From the NCBI GenBank assembly GCA_016704655.1, contig JADIZR010000011.1, positions 115,291 to 179,290 on the forward strand: a stretch of DNA of 64,000 nt, read 5' to 3'. This DNA comes from Pseudomonadota bacterium. GTDB lineage: Bacteria > Pseudomonadota > Gammaproteobacteria > Steroidobacterales > Steroidobacteraceae. A model generated the notes under the pieces. The model saw only the letters and a program-made list of their open reading frames with translations. It had not been told where the DNA came from and ran no database searches. The first letter of the stretch is position 1; every line of letters begins with the position of its first letter. The position numbers were made by a program, and so were the translations under genes. Positions 33,696-43,404 of the stretch are shown piece after piece.

Positions 33696-35342
33696 TTGAC
33701 CGCGAGATCTGCGCCCGACCAGGCGCAACAGACACCCGCATTCGCTGGCAAGCCGAGCGATTCTCACCCGCCGCGCGTCGAGATCATCGCCCTGACCGAC
33801 GATGACGCGCTGCTCGAGCAGATCGGCCAGGCCCTGGATGGCGAAGCCACGTTCCGACACGTGGAGTCGGTCGATGCGGCCCGTGAATTCATCCGGCCAT
33901 TGCGGCCGTGCCTGCTGTTGTTGGATGCGCGAGGCCAGCAGGCCCTGTCAGAGACAGTCGCCAGCGTGCAGTCGCCCGACGGCACGTGCGTCGTCGTCGT
34001 GCTTGCGCCACCGGACGAGAGCGCCAGCGTCGCGCGCTCCCTCAAGGGATCGGCAACCTTTGCGATCTTGTCGATTCCCTTCGAACGGGGCCCGACGATC
34101 GCGGTCCTCGACGGAGCGCGTGAGGAAGCCCTGGCTCGACTGAGTCTGGCCGCGCAGCCGATGGTTGAGCCGGCCACCGCCGAGCCAGCGTCCACCTCCA
34201 CGCCGACGCCCACGCCCGCGCCCGTGCGCGCACTCGATCGGCACGGCAGCGATGTTCGTCGACCGCGAACAGCCGCGATCAGCACCGCCAAACCGGTGCA
34301 CGGCGGCAAGTGGCGAACTTGGGGCTCCATCCTGGCCGGTGTCGTGCTCGTCGCCTGTGCGGTGGCGTGGGTCATGCTGCGCGCACCGAACACGGACGAT
34401 CATGCGGCCGCGACTGCTACCGCTGTGCGAAAGGTGGCCGAGCCAGTCGCTGCGCCACAGACGACGGACGCTGCCGATGTTGAGTCGGGCACGAGCGAGG
34501 ATCTGCTGGACCGGGCTCGCGCTGCCTTGAAAGAGCGCCACTACACCGCCCCAGAAGACGAAAATGCCCTGGCGCTTTTCCGTGCGGTGCTCGCGCAGGA
34601 TCCCGACAACGACGAAGCCCGGGAAGGCTTGCTGCGTATCGGTGGCCTGCTCGATGAGCGGCTGCAGGCGGAATTCGCGCAACGCAGGCTCAACGAAGCC
34701 GCGGCCACGCTGACCCAACTCAATCTCATACGGCCAGGTGATCCAGCGTTGGCTCGGCTCGATGCTAAGCTGGCGGAGGCACAGGCCGCGGCGGCGGCGG
34801 CGGCGGAAGTCAGCCGCAGGCGAGCTGCCGTGCGTGCCGAACAGCTGGCGCAACTTGCCTCGACGCGACCCCGCGACGGCAAACTGGTCGACCCTGCCAC
34901 GGTGCGCGCCGCGCCAGCGGCAGCCGTCGCGCAACCGCCCATGACGCAGCCTGAGCAACTCGCGCAACCGGAAGCGGAGCGCGGCAATCAAGGACGCTCG
35001 CTCGAGCCGCCACAGAGCGACGCGGTCGCCAGCCTCGGCGCGCCGCATCAACCGGCAGCGAGCGAATTGAAGCGCACCCGATACGTGCCGCCGGAATATC
35101 CGAAAGACGCTTTGAAGCGTGGCATTGGTGGTGAAGTGCGCGTGCGCTTCACCCTGGATGCCGACGGCAAGGTCAGGTCGGCAGAGGTCGTGAACTCGAG
35201 CCCGGCCGACGTGTTCGATCGCGCCGCGCTCGATGCCGTCCGACGGTGGCGCTTCAAGCCACCCGCGGTCGGCAACTTCAACAGCGAGGCCACCGTCGTG
35301 ACCAATATCGTTTTCCGACCCGACGACGCAAAGACGCCATGA
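33696..35342 (+). CDS. TonB protein with receiver-like cytoplasmic domain and TPRs
   Basis: 548 residues from TTG 33696; the start is set by AGGAGG seven bases before it. Residues 27-150 form a receiver-like alternating fold: VEIIALTDDDALLEQI (acidic pair), CLLLLDARG with Asp77 at the phospho-site, VVVVLAPPDES, and AILSIPFE where the usual Lys-Pro is missing. A linker rich in Thr/Pro precedes one membrane helix (WGSILAGVVLVACAVAWVML, about 209-228). The periplasmic part has TPR-like repeats (ALFRAVLAQDPDNDEAREGL) and ends in a TonB domain (RYVPPEYPKDALKRGIGGEV, WRFKPP). TonB drives outer-membrane transporters. The next gene, a kinase, overlaps its stop (ATGA), so signal and transport look linked. 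Confidence 0.85.
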   Translation: MTARSAPDQAQQTPAFAGKPSDSHPPRVEIIALTDDDALLEQIGQALDGEATFRHVESVDAAREFIRPLRPCLLLLDARGQQALSETVASVQSPDGTCVVVVLAPPDESASVARSLKGSATFAILSIPFERGPTIAVLDGAREEALARLSLAAQPMVEPATAEPASTSTPTPTPAPVRALDRHGSDVRRPRTAAISTAKPVHGGKWRTWGSILAGVVLVACAVAWVMLRAPNTDDHAAATATAVRKVAEPVAAPQTTDAADVESGTSEDLLDRARAALKERHYTAPEDENALALFRAVLAQDPDNDEAREGLLRIGGLLDERLQAEFAQRRLNEAAATLTQLNLIRPGDPALARLDAKLAEAQAAAAAAAEVSRRRAAVRAEQLAQLASTRPRDGKLVDPATVRAAPAAAVAQPPMTQPEQLAQPEAERGNQGRSLEPPQSDAVASLGAPHQPAASELKRTRYVPPEYPKDALKRGIGGEVRVRFTLDADGKVRSAEVVNSSPADVFDRAALDAVRRWRFKPPAVGNFNSEATVVTNIVFRPDDAKTP

Positions 35343-37502
35343 GCAGCACCGACCGCGCGCGATCAAGACAGCAGGGCAAAATGACCACACGTCTGTCGGC
35401 GCGCATGCGCGACCGGGCGGCGACCGTCGGCTTCCTGTGCCTGCTCGTGGCATTCATCGGGCTCGTGCTAGTCCCCGCATACCGGCTTGCCAGTCAGCTG
35501 TCGGCCGACACTGCCGCGCTCAAGCTGGCGAGCGAGCAGCGCGGCCAGCCGGTCGCAATCGCCAAGTCGCTGCTTGCCGTCCGTGACCGCCTCGGTTCAC
35601 GTGCATTCGTCGGCCAGTCGATCAAGGACCTGGGCGACGCCGTGCAGGGCTTCGAGCATTCGTTGGCGCAGCTCAAGCCGTCGGCGGCTGGCAATTCTGC
35701 TGAACTGCAGGAAATCGAGAGTCTCTGGGCCGACTACCGCAGGGTCCTGGATCCCGTTGCGGGATTCCAGGGCCTGCCCTACCGCGAATCCGATTCCGTC
35801 GGCACGCAGTTCAGCTCACGCGGACGCCAGCTGCAAAAAGACACGCGGCAGGCCATCAATGCCAGTCGCGAGGCAACGGATCGCCTGAACTCGGCGCTGT
35901 CCGCGGTCGGCACCAGCCTCGAGCAGCAGGTGGTCACGGCCTCCGCGACCCTGCGCAAGCTGATGATCACGGGCGTCGTCTTCGCCAGCCTGCTGCTGGC
36001 ACTGCTGGCGTATTTCCAGTGGCTGAAGGCGCGTCATGAGCAACTGGCGGTCGAGGCCCAGAACCAGACGCGCGACATCCTCGGCACGGTCCGGGACGGA
36101 CTCTTCCTGATCGACGCCGACTTCCGCATCGGCAAGGCACACTCCGCCGCGCTGTCCGCCCTATTCCGCCGCGACGACTTCAGCGGGATGACGCTCGAGG
36201 AGCTGCTCCGGGACACGGTGACCGAAAAGACGCTGGCAACTGCGACCAAGTACGTGCAGCTGCTCTGGGGCGAACGTGCCAACGAAAAGCTGATCCGGAG
36301 CATCAACCCGCTGGCGGAGGTCGAGGTTCACTTCGATCGCGGGGACGGCAGTCGCGACCTGCGCTACCTGGAGTTCGATTTCCATCGCGTCAAGGGGCGA
36401 GCACGGCGTGCGTCACGTCCTGGTGTCCGTGAACGACGTGACCTCCCGGGTGTTGCTGGCTCGCGAACTGAAGGAGTCCCAAGCCAGGTCACAGGTGCAG
36501 ATGGACATGCTGCTCGACCTGCTGCAGGTCGACCCGGAGCACCTGCTGGCGTTCCTCGACGACACCAGCGCGGCACTGGTCCAGATAAACAGCGTGCTGC
36601 GCGTTCCGGCGCGTGGCGATGGCGATTTCCGCACCAAGATCGACGAGATCTTCCGCGAGATGCATCGCATCAAGGGCGACGCCGCGACACTCGGCCTGGC
36701 CTCCGTCGAGACGCGCACGCACGCATTCGAGGACCTGTTGCAGGACCTGCGCGACCGTCCGCAATTGTCCGGCAATGACTTCCTGCCGCTGGTCGTGAGT
36801 CTCGACGAAATCCTCGGCCACCTGCAGTCGATCCGCGAACTGGCCAGTCGCGCCGAGGACCTGCGGGCGAACGCGCTGTTGAATGCCGCGCCGCGCGTGC
36901 CCCCCGCAGTTAAGCCGGTCGTCGCCGGCGAGCACGACATTACGCCGCCACTGGACGCGCTGGCGCAGCGCATCGCAGCGGATGCCGGAAAAAAAGTCAG
37001 GCTCGTCACTACGGGCCTCGACGAAGTACCCGGAGACATTCGCAGGACGGTGCGTGACGTCGCCATCCAGCTCGTACGCAACGCGGTGGTACACGGCATC
37101 GAGGATGCAGGTACCCGGCGTGGACTCGACAAGGACGAAACAGGGCTGCTGCAGCTGCAGTTCAAGTCGAGCGAGCAGAAACTCGAACTGGTATTCCAGG
37201 ACGACGGCTGTGGCATCCTCCCCGACCGGCTGCGCGAAGCCGCGGTGCGGCACGGCGACCTGAGTCCGGGAGAAGCAGAGCAACTGGACACGAAGGCAAG
37301 CCTCGCCCTGATTTTCAAACCCGGCTTCTCGACCCACGACGGCAACGGGCGGGACGCCGGACGAGGCGTGGGCCTGGACTTCGTACTGAAGGCAGTGAAG
37401 GCGATCGGCGGCAAGATCAGCATCGCGACCGCGCCAGGCAAGTACACCCGGTTCTCCATCGTGCTGCCCGTGCACCGGGCCGCGCAAGGCGCCGTCGCGT
37501 GA
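35339..37502 (+). CDS. CheA-like membrane histidine kinase (PAS, Hpt, HATPase), one frameshift
   Basis: About 720 residues when joined. The start ATG overlaps the TonB stop. Membrane helix FLCLLVAFIGLVLVPAYRLAS, periplasmic helical sensor (120 residues rich in Gln/Ser), second helix LMITGVVFASLLLALLAYFQWL, then a PAS-like domain (ILGTVRDGLFLIDADFRIG). The frame breaks in the GGGG at 36394-36397; removing one G gives KGEHGVRHVLVSVNDVTSR. Then come an Hpt domain with the phospho-His in EMHRIKGDAATLGLASVE and a HATPase with QLVRNAVVHGIEDAGTR, DDGCGI and GRGVGLDFVLKAV. This is the CheA plan without the CheW-like end. Its partners are probably the CheY and CheX that follow. Confidence 0.87.
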
Positions 37503-37530
37503 CGTTCGCCGCCCCAGGAAGACATACGCG

Positions 37531-37926
37531 ATGGCCCGCAACGCTCCATTCCTGACCCCGCAGCTCAAGCTGCTGATCGTCGACGACTCCAACGTCATCC
37601 GCCGGCGCATCGAGCGCAGCCAGCAGATAGAGCAGTTGCAGGTCGTGGGCGTCGCGTCGAACGGCGTCGAGGCCATCGAGATCTTCCGCCAGACCGACCC
37701 GGACGTCGTCACGATGGACATCACGATGCCCCGGATGGACGGCATCGAGTGCGTCGAACAACTGGTCGCCATGAAACCGCAGGTCCTGATCCTGATCGTC
37801 TCGGCCCTGGCCGACAAAGCCACCGCGGTCGAGGCCATGGCGAAGGGCGCCAACGGCTTCCTCAACAAGCCGTTCTCGGACCGCCAGCTCAATGAAGCGC
37901 TGGCAGAACTGATCGGCGGCGCCTGA
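37531..37926 (+). CDS. CheY-like response regulator
   Basis: 131 residues, receiver only: LKLLIVDDSNVIRRRIERS with the acidic pair, VVTMDITMPRMDGIECVEQL with the phospho-Asp, LIVSALADKATAVEAMAKGA (Ser at the switch) and FLNKPFSDRQL with the conserved Lys-Pro. Acts as a phospho-signal output that needs a binding partner. Lies 28 bases after the kinase and 7 bases before the CheX gene, so kinase, regulator and phosphatase are one operon. Confidence 0.95.
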   Translation: MARNAPFLTPQLKLLIVDDSNVIRRRIERSQQIEQLQVVGVASNGVEAIEIFRQTDPDVVTMDITMPRMDGIECVEQLVAMKPQVLILIVSALADKATAVEAMAKGANGFLNKPFSDRQLNEALAELIGGA

Positions 37927-37933
37927 CACGACC

Positions 37934-38383
37934 ATGCTCGAGGAACAGGACATCCGCGCGTTCGTCTATGGCACGACCCGATACTTCGAGGTCGCTGCAC
38001 AGCAGGCGGCCACCGTCGGTTCGCCGTACCTCGTCACCGAGGGCGCGCCCGACATCCACGACTACAACGGTGTCATCGCGGTGTCCGGCCGTCGCAACGG
38101 CATCGTCTGCTTTTCGGCGCCCCGCGGCATGCTGACCGTGCTGCTGATGAAGATGAACGAGAGCAATGTCTCGCACGAGTACCTGTGCGATCTTGTCGGC
38201 GAAGTCGCCAACACCATCGCCGGCACAGTGCGACGCGACCTGGGCAAGGACTTCGCGATCTCGGTTCCCACCGTCGTGGCTGGCGCAGGAAACGCCGTCG
38301 AATTGCCGGTTGGCGAGCGGCCGGTCGTAATCCCGATCAACTGGCGCAGCCACGTGGCCAAACTGGTCGTGTGCCTGAGGTAG
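37934..38383 (+). CDS. cheX: CheX-family phosphatase
   Basis: 149 residues matching CheX, a phosphatase that dephosphorylates CheY. The catalytic ExxN set sits in CDLVGEVANTIAGTVRRDLG (Glu and Asn two residues apart from it), after YNGVIAVSGRRNGIVCFSAP and ESNVSHEYLCD. The C-terminus (PVVIPINWRSHVAKLVV) is the expected strand. As the last gene of the TonB-kinase-CheY operon it would reset the signal. No chemoreceptor, CheW, CheR or CheB lies in the window. Confidence 0.9.
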   Translation: MLEEQDIRAFVYGTTRYFEVAAQQAATVGSPYLVTEGAPDIHDYNGVIAVSGRRNGIVCFSAPRGMLTVLLMKMNESNVSHEYLCDLVGEVANTIAGTVRRDLGKDFAISVPTVVAGAGNAVELPVGERPVVIPINWRSHVAKLVVCLR

Positions 38384-38390
38384 TCGCCCT

Positions 38391-38446
38391 CCACTTCCTC
38401 CCCTTCCCCTACTTCCTGTACTCCCTGTAACTCTTCTCTTCCACCA
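38391..38446 (-). repeat. Pyrimidine-rich region between CheX and DUF6165 genes
   Basis: A long C/T-rich stretch beginning after the CheX stop (TTCCTCCCCTTCCCCTACTT and more). Read on the minus strand it is a GGAAGGGG-type purine run that resembles the repeat at 33409-33448. It overlaps the end of the DUF6165 frame, so part of it is coding on the minus strand. Confidence 0.35.
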
Positions 38447-38804
38447 GGCTCGACCCCAGCTTGCTGTTGATGCGGCGCTTGATCGCCGCACGCTCGTCGT
38501 TGGTCACGTACACCGAGCGCGCAAGTTCGATGAACTCCGCGTCGAACAGGCTCTCGCGTTCCTTGTCGCGGATGCGGTCTTCGATGTCCCACAGCTGTCC
38601 GTTGACGTCACGCAGGTCGGTCCATTCCGCGGTGATGTCCACGGCGGAAAAAGCGGACGCGCGCCAGGTCGCATTGAGCAGCGCCAGTTCCGTGCGCACG
38701 TTATGCAGCTTCGCCGTGTCGGTCATGCGCGCCGACTTGATCTCGAGGATCGTGATCTTGTCGATGAGTTCGCCGGGCGAGATCGGGACGAGGAGTTCGG
38801 CCAT
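38409..38804 (-). CDS. DUF6165 family protein
   Basis: 131 residues: AELLVPISPGELIDKITILEIKS, then LWDIEDRIRDKERESLF and EFIELARSVYVTNDERAAIKRRIN. This matches DUF6165, a soluble helical family found near glycosyltransferase and sugar genes; function unknown. It begins 17 bases after glnE, at the end of the apt-MFS-glnE run. The C-terminal SLVEEKSYREYRK is encoded by the pyrimidine-rich stretch. Confidence 0.85.
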   Translation of the reverse strand: MAELLVPISPGELIDKITILEIKSARMTDTAKLHNVRTELALLNATWRASAFSAVDITAEWTDLRDVNGQLWDIEDRIRDKERESLFDAEFIELARSVYVTNDERAAIKRRINSKLGSSLVEEKSYREYRK

Positions 38805-38821
38805 TGTGTAGGGGTTAGGGG

Positions 38822-41543
38822 TTAGTCGGAAGTGGATTGTAGGCTCGTTTCCATGGTTTGCCTCCAGATCGCCCGCACGGCATCCCGCGTGGCCTCGAAT
38901 TCGGCGGCCGGCGCGATATTGTTGTCACCGCCCTCGAGCGACAGGTGGTGCAGCCGTTGCCGGTAGGCACGGTAGGCAGCGGTCAGCACGTCGACGGTTT
39001 CCTGCGGCACCAGGCAGATCGAGGCCAGGCTTTCGAGCTGGCGGATGTTGTCGGAGAAAGTCACCAGCTCCGCGTACCGGGTCGACCAGAGCAGGGCCCA
39101 GTACTGCGCGAGGAATTCGACGTCGGTGATGCCGCCCGCGTCCTGCTTGAGATCGAACTCGCCAGCTTTCGACTTCGACAGCTCCGACCGCATCCGCTCG
39201 CGCATGGAACGCACGTCCTCGCGCAACGTAGGGCGGCGCACCGCCGTGCGCAGGAGCTCGACTCGCAGCGACTCGTAACGATTGCGCAAATCCGCGCCAC
39301 CCGCGACAGCACGTGATCGCAGCAGGGCCTGGTGCTCCCACGTCCAGGCGTCCGTGCGCTGGTAGTCCGCGAAACCTTCGATGCTCTGCACCAGCAATCC
39401 GCCCTTGCCGCTGGGGCGCAGACGGGTGTCGACCTCGTACAGGCGGCCAGCCGCCGAATGCACCGTCAGCAGGTGCACCAGCCGCTGCACGAGCCGCAGG
39501 AAAAACACGCCGTTGTCGACGGCGTGCGGACCGGCGGTGTGCTGCACCTCGCCGCTCGAATCGTGCAGGAACACCAGATCGAGATCGGATCCGTAACCGA
39601 GCTCGATGCCGCCGAACTTGCCGTACGCGACGACGATCATCCCCGCCTGTCGCAACGCATCGTCCTTCGGTCCACACAAGGGCACGCCGTGCCGCGCGAC
39701 GATCTGCTGCCACGCCAGGTCCAGCGTTGCCTGCACCAGCAGTTCGGCCAGGTCCGTCAGGCGGTCACTCACCTTCATCAGCGGCAGGCGGCCCGTGAGG
39801 TCCGGAACGGCGATGCGGAACATCGCTGCGCGCTGGAATTGCCGCAGGGCTTCGACCTGTTCCTCGGTATCGTCGACCGCGCAGTTCGCCATCCGATTGC
39901 GCAGCTCGACGGCCAGTTCGGCCCGCGTCGGCGTCGTATCGAACAGCCGGTCATCGAGCAGTTCGTCGAGCAGCAGCGGGAACGCCGCGATCTGGTCGGA
40001 CAGGAACTGCGAATGCGCGCACAACTCGAACAACCGCTCGCGCGCCACTGCGTTCTCGTTGAGCAGCGCGAGGTACACCGTGCGGCCGCCGATACGCTCG
40101 ATTACGTGCAGCACGCGCGACAACGCGGCCTCGGCATTCGGCACGCGCGCCACGGCCCGCAGCAGGCGCGGCAACAGCACCTGCAAGCGGCGTCGGCCGG
40201 TCTCGTCAAGACGCCGGTAATAGCCGCCTTCGCGCAGCTGGTCGAGCTGGCGCAAGAACGGCTCAATCAACGCCGGCGCCTGCAGTATTGCAAGTCGCTC
40301 GCGCCTGCGCGCTTCGTCGAGTGGGCAGTTCGTGCGTCTGTTCGTCGTTCCACTCCTGCAGGCGGTTTTCGACGCGCCGCAGGAAGCGATAGGCCGCGAG
40401 CAGTTCGGTCACGGTCTCCGCCGGCAGCAGTTTCTGCCCGGCCAGTTGCGGCAGCGCCTCGAGCAGGCTGCGCGTCTGCAGTCGCTGCGTGCTGCCGCCG
40501 CGCAGGAGCTGGAACGCCTGGACGATGAACTCGATCTCGCGGATGCCGCCGGGGCCGAGCTTCACGTTCTGCTGCAGCTCGCGTCGTTCGACCTCGCGCG
40601 CGATCAGTTCCTTCATCGCGCGCAGCGATTCGAACACGCTGAAGTCGAGGTAGCGGCGATAGACGAACGGCCGCAGCGCGTCACGGTAGAGGTCGTTGAA
40701 GCCGGAGTCTGCCCCGTAAACGGGGCGCGCCTTGACGTAGGCGTACCGCTCCCAGTCGCGCCCGTGCTGCTGCAGGTACTCCTCCATCGCGTCGAAGCTC
40801 ACGGCCACGGGGCCCGAGTCGCCGAACGGTCGCAACCGCAGGTCGACGCGATATACGAAGCCGTCGTCGGTGGGCGTGCCGAGCAGTTGCGCAACGCGCT
40901 TGCCCGCGCGCACGAAGAACTCTTCGTGCTCCAGCGGTCGCGGGCCCGCCGTCTCGCCGTGTTCCGCGAAGAGAAGCACGAGATCGATGTCCGAAGAGAA
41001 GTTCAGCTCGCCGCCGCCGAGCTTGCCCATGCCGAGCACGAGCAGCGGCAACTCGACGCCGTTCCTGTCTTTCGGCACACCGTGACGCGCGCCGAGCAGC
41101 GCAGCCGCCTGGCGGCACGCTGCGTGGATGCACGCATCGGCGAGCCACGACAACTCGGCCAGGACCTGTTCGATCGGCGCGTGCCCCGCAAGATCGCGCC
41201 ACGCAATGCGCACGAGCTGCCGGCGGCGGAATATCCGCAGCGCCGACATGAACGCCGCGTCGTCGTAGCGGCCCGGCAGCGTGACGGCGTCCGCCGTCTG
41301 CGCGTACCACTCGGCGTCGACATGTTCGAGCAACCGTCCTTGAGTCGCGAGCCACTCGAGCAACCCTTCGTCACGCAGGCAGGCATCCGCAGCGAAGGCG
41401 CTGCAGGCCCAGACGTATTCGAGGCTCTCGGCAATTGCAGCGGCGGCCGGCGTGTCCGGCAGCATTGGACGAGCTGCGAGGCGCTCGAGCTTGTCGACGA
41501 TGCCGGCCCGGATCGCCTCCGGCACTGCAGACATCGCTGTCAT
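38822..41543 (-). CDS. glnE: Glutamine synthetase adenylyltransferase/adenylyl-removing enzyme, one frameshift
   Basis: Joined, about 907 residues, near the normal 950. The start is ATG 41543, overlapping the MFS stop (ATGA). The N-terminal adenylyl-removing domain has GMGKLGGGELNFSSDIDLVLLF and FVYRVDLRLRPFGDSGP. The C-terminal adenylyltransferase has AYGKFGGIELGYGSDLDLVFLHD and LYEVDTRLRPSGKGGLL. The frame breaks after NDEQTHEL in the CCC at 40323-40325 (plus strand GGG); removing one base gives LPLDEARRRERLAILQAPAL and continues into IEPFLRQLDQL. It modifies glutamine synthetase under nitrogen control through GlnB. Since this gene is important, the break is more likely a sequence error than a loss. 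Confidence 0.92.
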
Positions 41544-42775
41544 GCCGTCACCTGCGGACGCGTTGCCCGCTCGGCAACGATCGCGGCAATGACGAGCAGC
41601 AGGCCCGCGAGCGCGTAGGCCGAACCCGGAAAATGCCACGACGCGCCGTCGCGGATGGACCACGCGAAGACAGTCGCGAAGAGCGTCGGACCGATCATCA
41701 TGGCAATGCCGGCGAGACTTCCCATCGCACCCTGCAGTTCACCCTGGGCCGACGCACCGACCGCGCGCGTCATGATGCCCTGCGACGTCGGTGCCGCGAG
41801 ACCCCACAGCCCGACGATCGGAATGGCGGCGACGAACCACAGGCCGGTGGGCGCAAACGCATACAGCATGAACCCCGCCGTGCCGGCGAGCAGGCCGCCG
41901 ATCATGGCCCGACGTTCGCCGAAACGACGCACCAGTGGTCCCACGAGCGCGCCCTGCACCAGCGCCGAGGAAATCCCAACCCCTGCCAGCGCCAGTCCGA
42001 CCGCCTTTTCGTCCCAGCCGTAGCGGTAGGCGGCATAGAGGACGAAGACGGCCGGCAGCACTGCGTGCGTCAGGCTGCTCAGGAACGCTGCGCCGGCGAG
42101 TGCGAACACTTCGCGGTGTGCGCGCACGAAGCGCAATGAGCCGAGCGGGTTGGCGCGCCGCCACTCGAACGCGCGGCGTTTTTCAGGCGCCAGCGATTCG
42201 GGCAGGATGAAGAACCCGTAAGCGGCGTTGAGCAGGCTCGCGCAGGCTGCTGCCCAGAACGGCAGGCGTGGATCGACCGATCCGAGCAGGCCGCCGATGG
42301 CAGGGCCGAGCACGAAACCGACGCCGAAGGCGACGCCGACGAAACCGAAACTCTGCGCCCGGCGCTCGGGCGGCGTGACGTCGGCCACGTAGGCCATCGA
42401 GGTGCTGACGCTGGCTGCCGTCACGCCGGAGATCAGCCGGCCGACGAACAGCCATGACAGCGTCGGCGCGAGCGCCATCAGCACATAGTCGAGCCCCAGT
42501 CCGAAGTTGGACAGCAGGATCACGGGTCGGCGTCCAAAGCGATCCGACAGCGCACCCATGACCGGCATCGAAAAGAACTGCATCACGGCCCACACCGTGC
42601 TGAAGAGGCCGACCAGCTGCGCGGCGCGCGGGATGTCGCCGCCGAGGAAGTCCTCGATCAGGTGCGGCAGCACCGGCACGACCATGCCGAGCGCCAGCAT
42701 GTCGAGCACGACGGTGACGAAAATGAAGGTGAGCGCAGCGCGGCGGGGAGCCTGCGGCATGCCGGGCTCGCTCAT
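41540..42775 (-). CDS. MFS transporter, TCR/Tet family
   Basis: 411 residues, about 12 membrane helices. MFS signature GALSDRFGRRPVILLSNFGLGLDY between helices 2 and 3, and helix 5 motif GVAFGVGFVLGPAIGGLLG, as in tetracycline-type drug/H+ antiporters. The charged pair EDFLG in helix 1 is typical. The substrate is unknown; TetA-like does not imply resistance. Follows apt by nine bases and overlaps glnE by four. Confidence 0.9.
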   Translation of the reverse strand: MSEPGMPQAPRRAALTFIFVTVVLDMLALGMVVPVLPHLIEDFLGGDIPRAAQLVGLFSTVWAVMQFFSMPVMGALSDRFGRRPVILLSNFGLGLDYVLMALAPTLSWLFVGRLISGVTAASVSTSMAYVADVTPPERRAQSFGFVGVAFGVGFVLGPAIGGLLGSVDPRLPFWAAACASLLNAAYGFFILPESLAPEKRRAFEWRRANPLGSLRFVRAHREVFALAGAAFLSSLTHAVLPAVFVLYAAYRYGWDEKAVGLALAGVGISSALVQGALVGPLVRRFGERRAMIGGLLAGTAGFMLYAFAPTGLWFVAAIPIVGLWGLAAPTSQGIMTRAVGASAQGELQGAMGSLAGIAMMIGPTLFATVFAWSIRDGASWHFPGSAYALAGLLLVIAAIVAERATRPQVTA

Positions 42776-42784
42776 GCCGCGACC

Positions 42785-43291
42785 TCAGCCGTACTGCAGG
42801 ACGATGCGGGGCACGTGGTCCTCGCAACGGAAGCCGGGTGCGATGCCGATGTCGATCAGCACGCCGATGCCCTGCACGACGTACCCCGCCTGCCGGCTGA
42901 GCACCATGGAAGCGGCAAGCGTGCCACCCGTGGCGAGCACGTCATCCACGAGCAGCAACCGGCCCTGCCCGGCCTGCATCTCGAGCACGCCGGTGCCGTA
43001 TTCGAGGTCGTAGGCGATGTCGACGACGGGGGGCGGCAGCTTGCCTTTCTTGCGGATGGGCACGAAACCCTTGCCCCGGCGCTCGGCCAGGGCCGAGGCG
43101 AGGATGAACCCGCGCGACTCGATGCCCGCGACGGCGTCGATGGCGTCCCACTCAGACTCGCTGAACAGGCGCTCGACCGACTCGATCGTGGCCGCAAAAT
43201 GCCGGCGCAACAGCGGGCTGATGTCGCGAAACAGGATACCCGGCTGCGGGAAGTCCGGGATGTCGACGACGAACTGCTTCAGGTCCTGCAT
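42785..43291 (-). CDS. apt: Adenine phosphoribosyltransferase
   Basis: 168 residues from ATG 43291 (MQDLKQFVVDIPDFPQPGILFRD); the ribosome site GAGGTAGGC sets it. The frame extends to 43513 but the added part is not real. PRPP-binding site RLLLVDDVLATGGTLAAS and the FRDISPLL, GIESRGFILASALA segments are standard. It salvages adenine to AMP in the cytoplasm. First gene of the apt-MFS-glnE-DUF6165 transcription unit; the promoter should lie in 43292-43404, shared with the divergent nitroreductase. Confidence 0.94.
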   Translation of the reverse strand: MQDLKQFVVDIPDFPQPGILFRDISPLLRRHFAATIESVERLFSESEWDAIDAVAGIESRGFILASALAERRGKGFVPIRKKGKLPPPVVDIAYDLEYGTGVLEMQAGQGRLLLVDDVLATGGTLAASMVLSRQAGYVVQGIGVLIDIGIAPGFRCEDHVPRIVLQYG

Positions 43292-43404
43292 GCCTACCTC
43301 GGTCAACGCGCGCGCAGCGTAGCGAAAAACGGTCGCCGCCGCGACACGATCAAACCACGGGCACTGGCTTCTGGCAGAATTGCCCGCCGCCAGGAGGAAC
43401 GCCC

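Noticed and set aside
37934..38383. Chemotaxis operon for flagella
   Set aside because: No receptor, CheW, CheR, CheB or flagellar gene is present; the CheY/CheX genes belong with the TonB-linked kinase.
41540..42775. Tetracycline resistance gene
   Set aside because: Only the MFS subfamily resemblance is visible; it lies in a housekeeping operon with no resistance regulator, so a resistance role is not supported.
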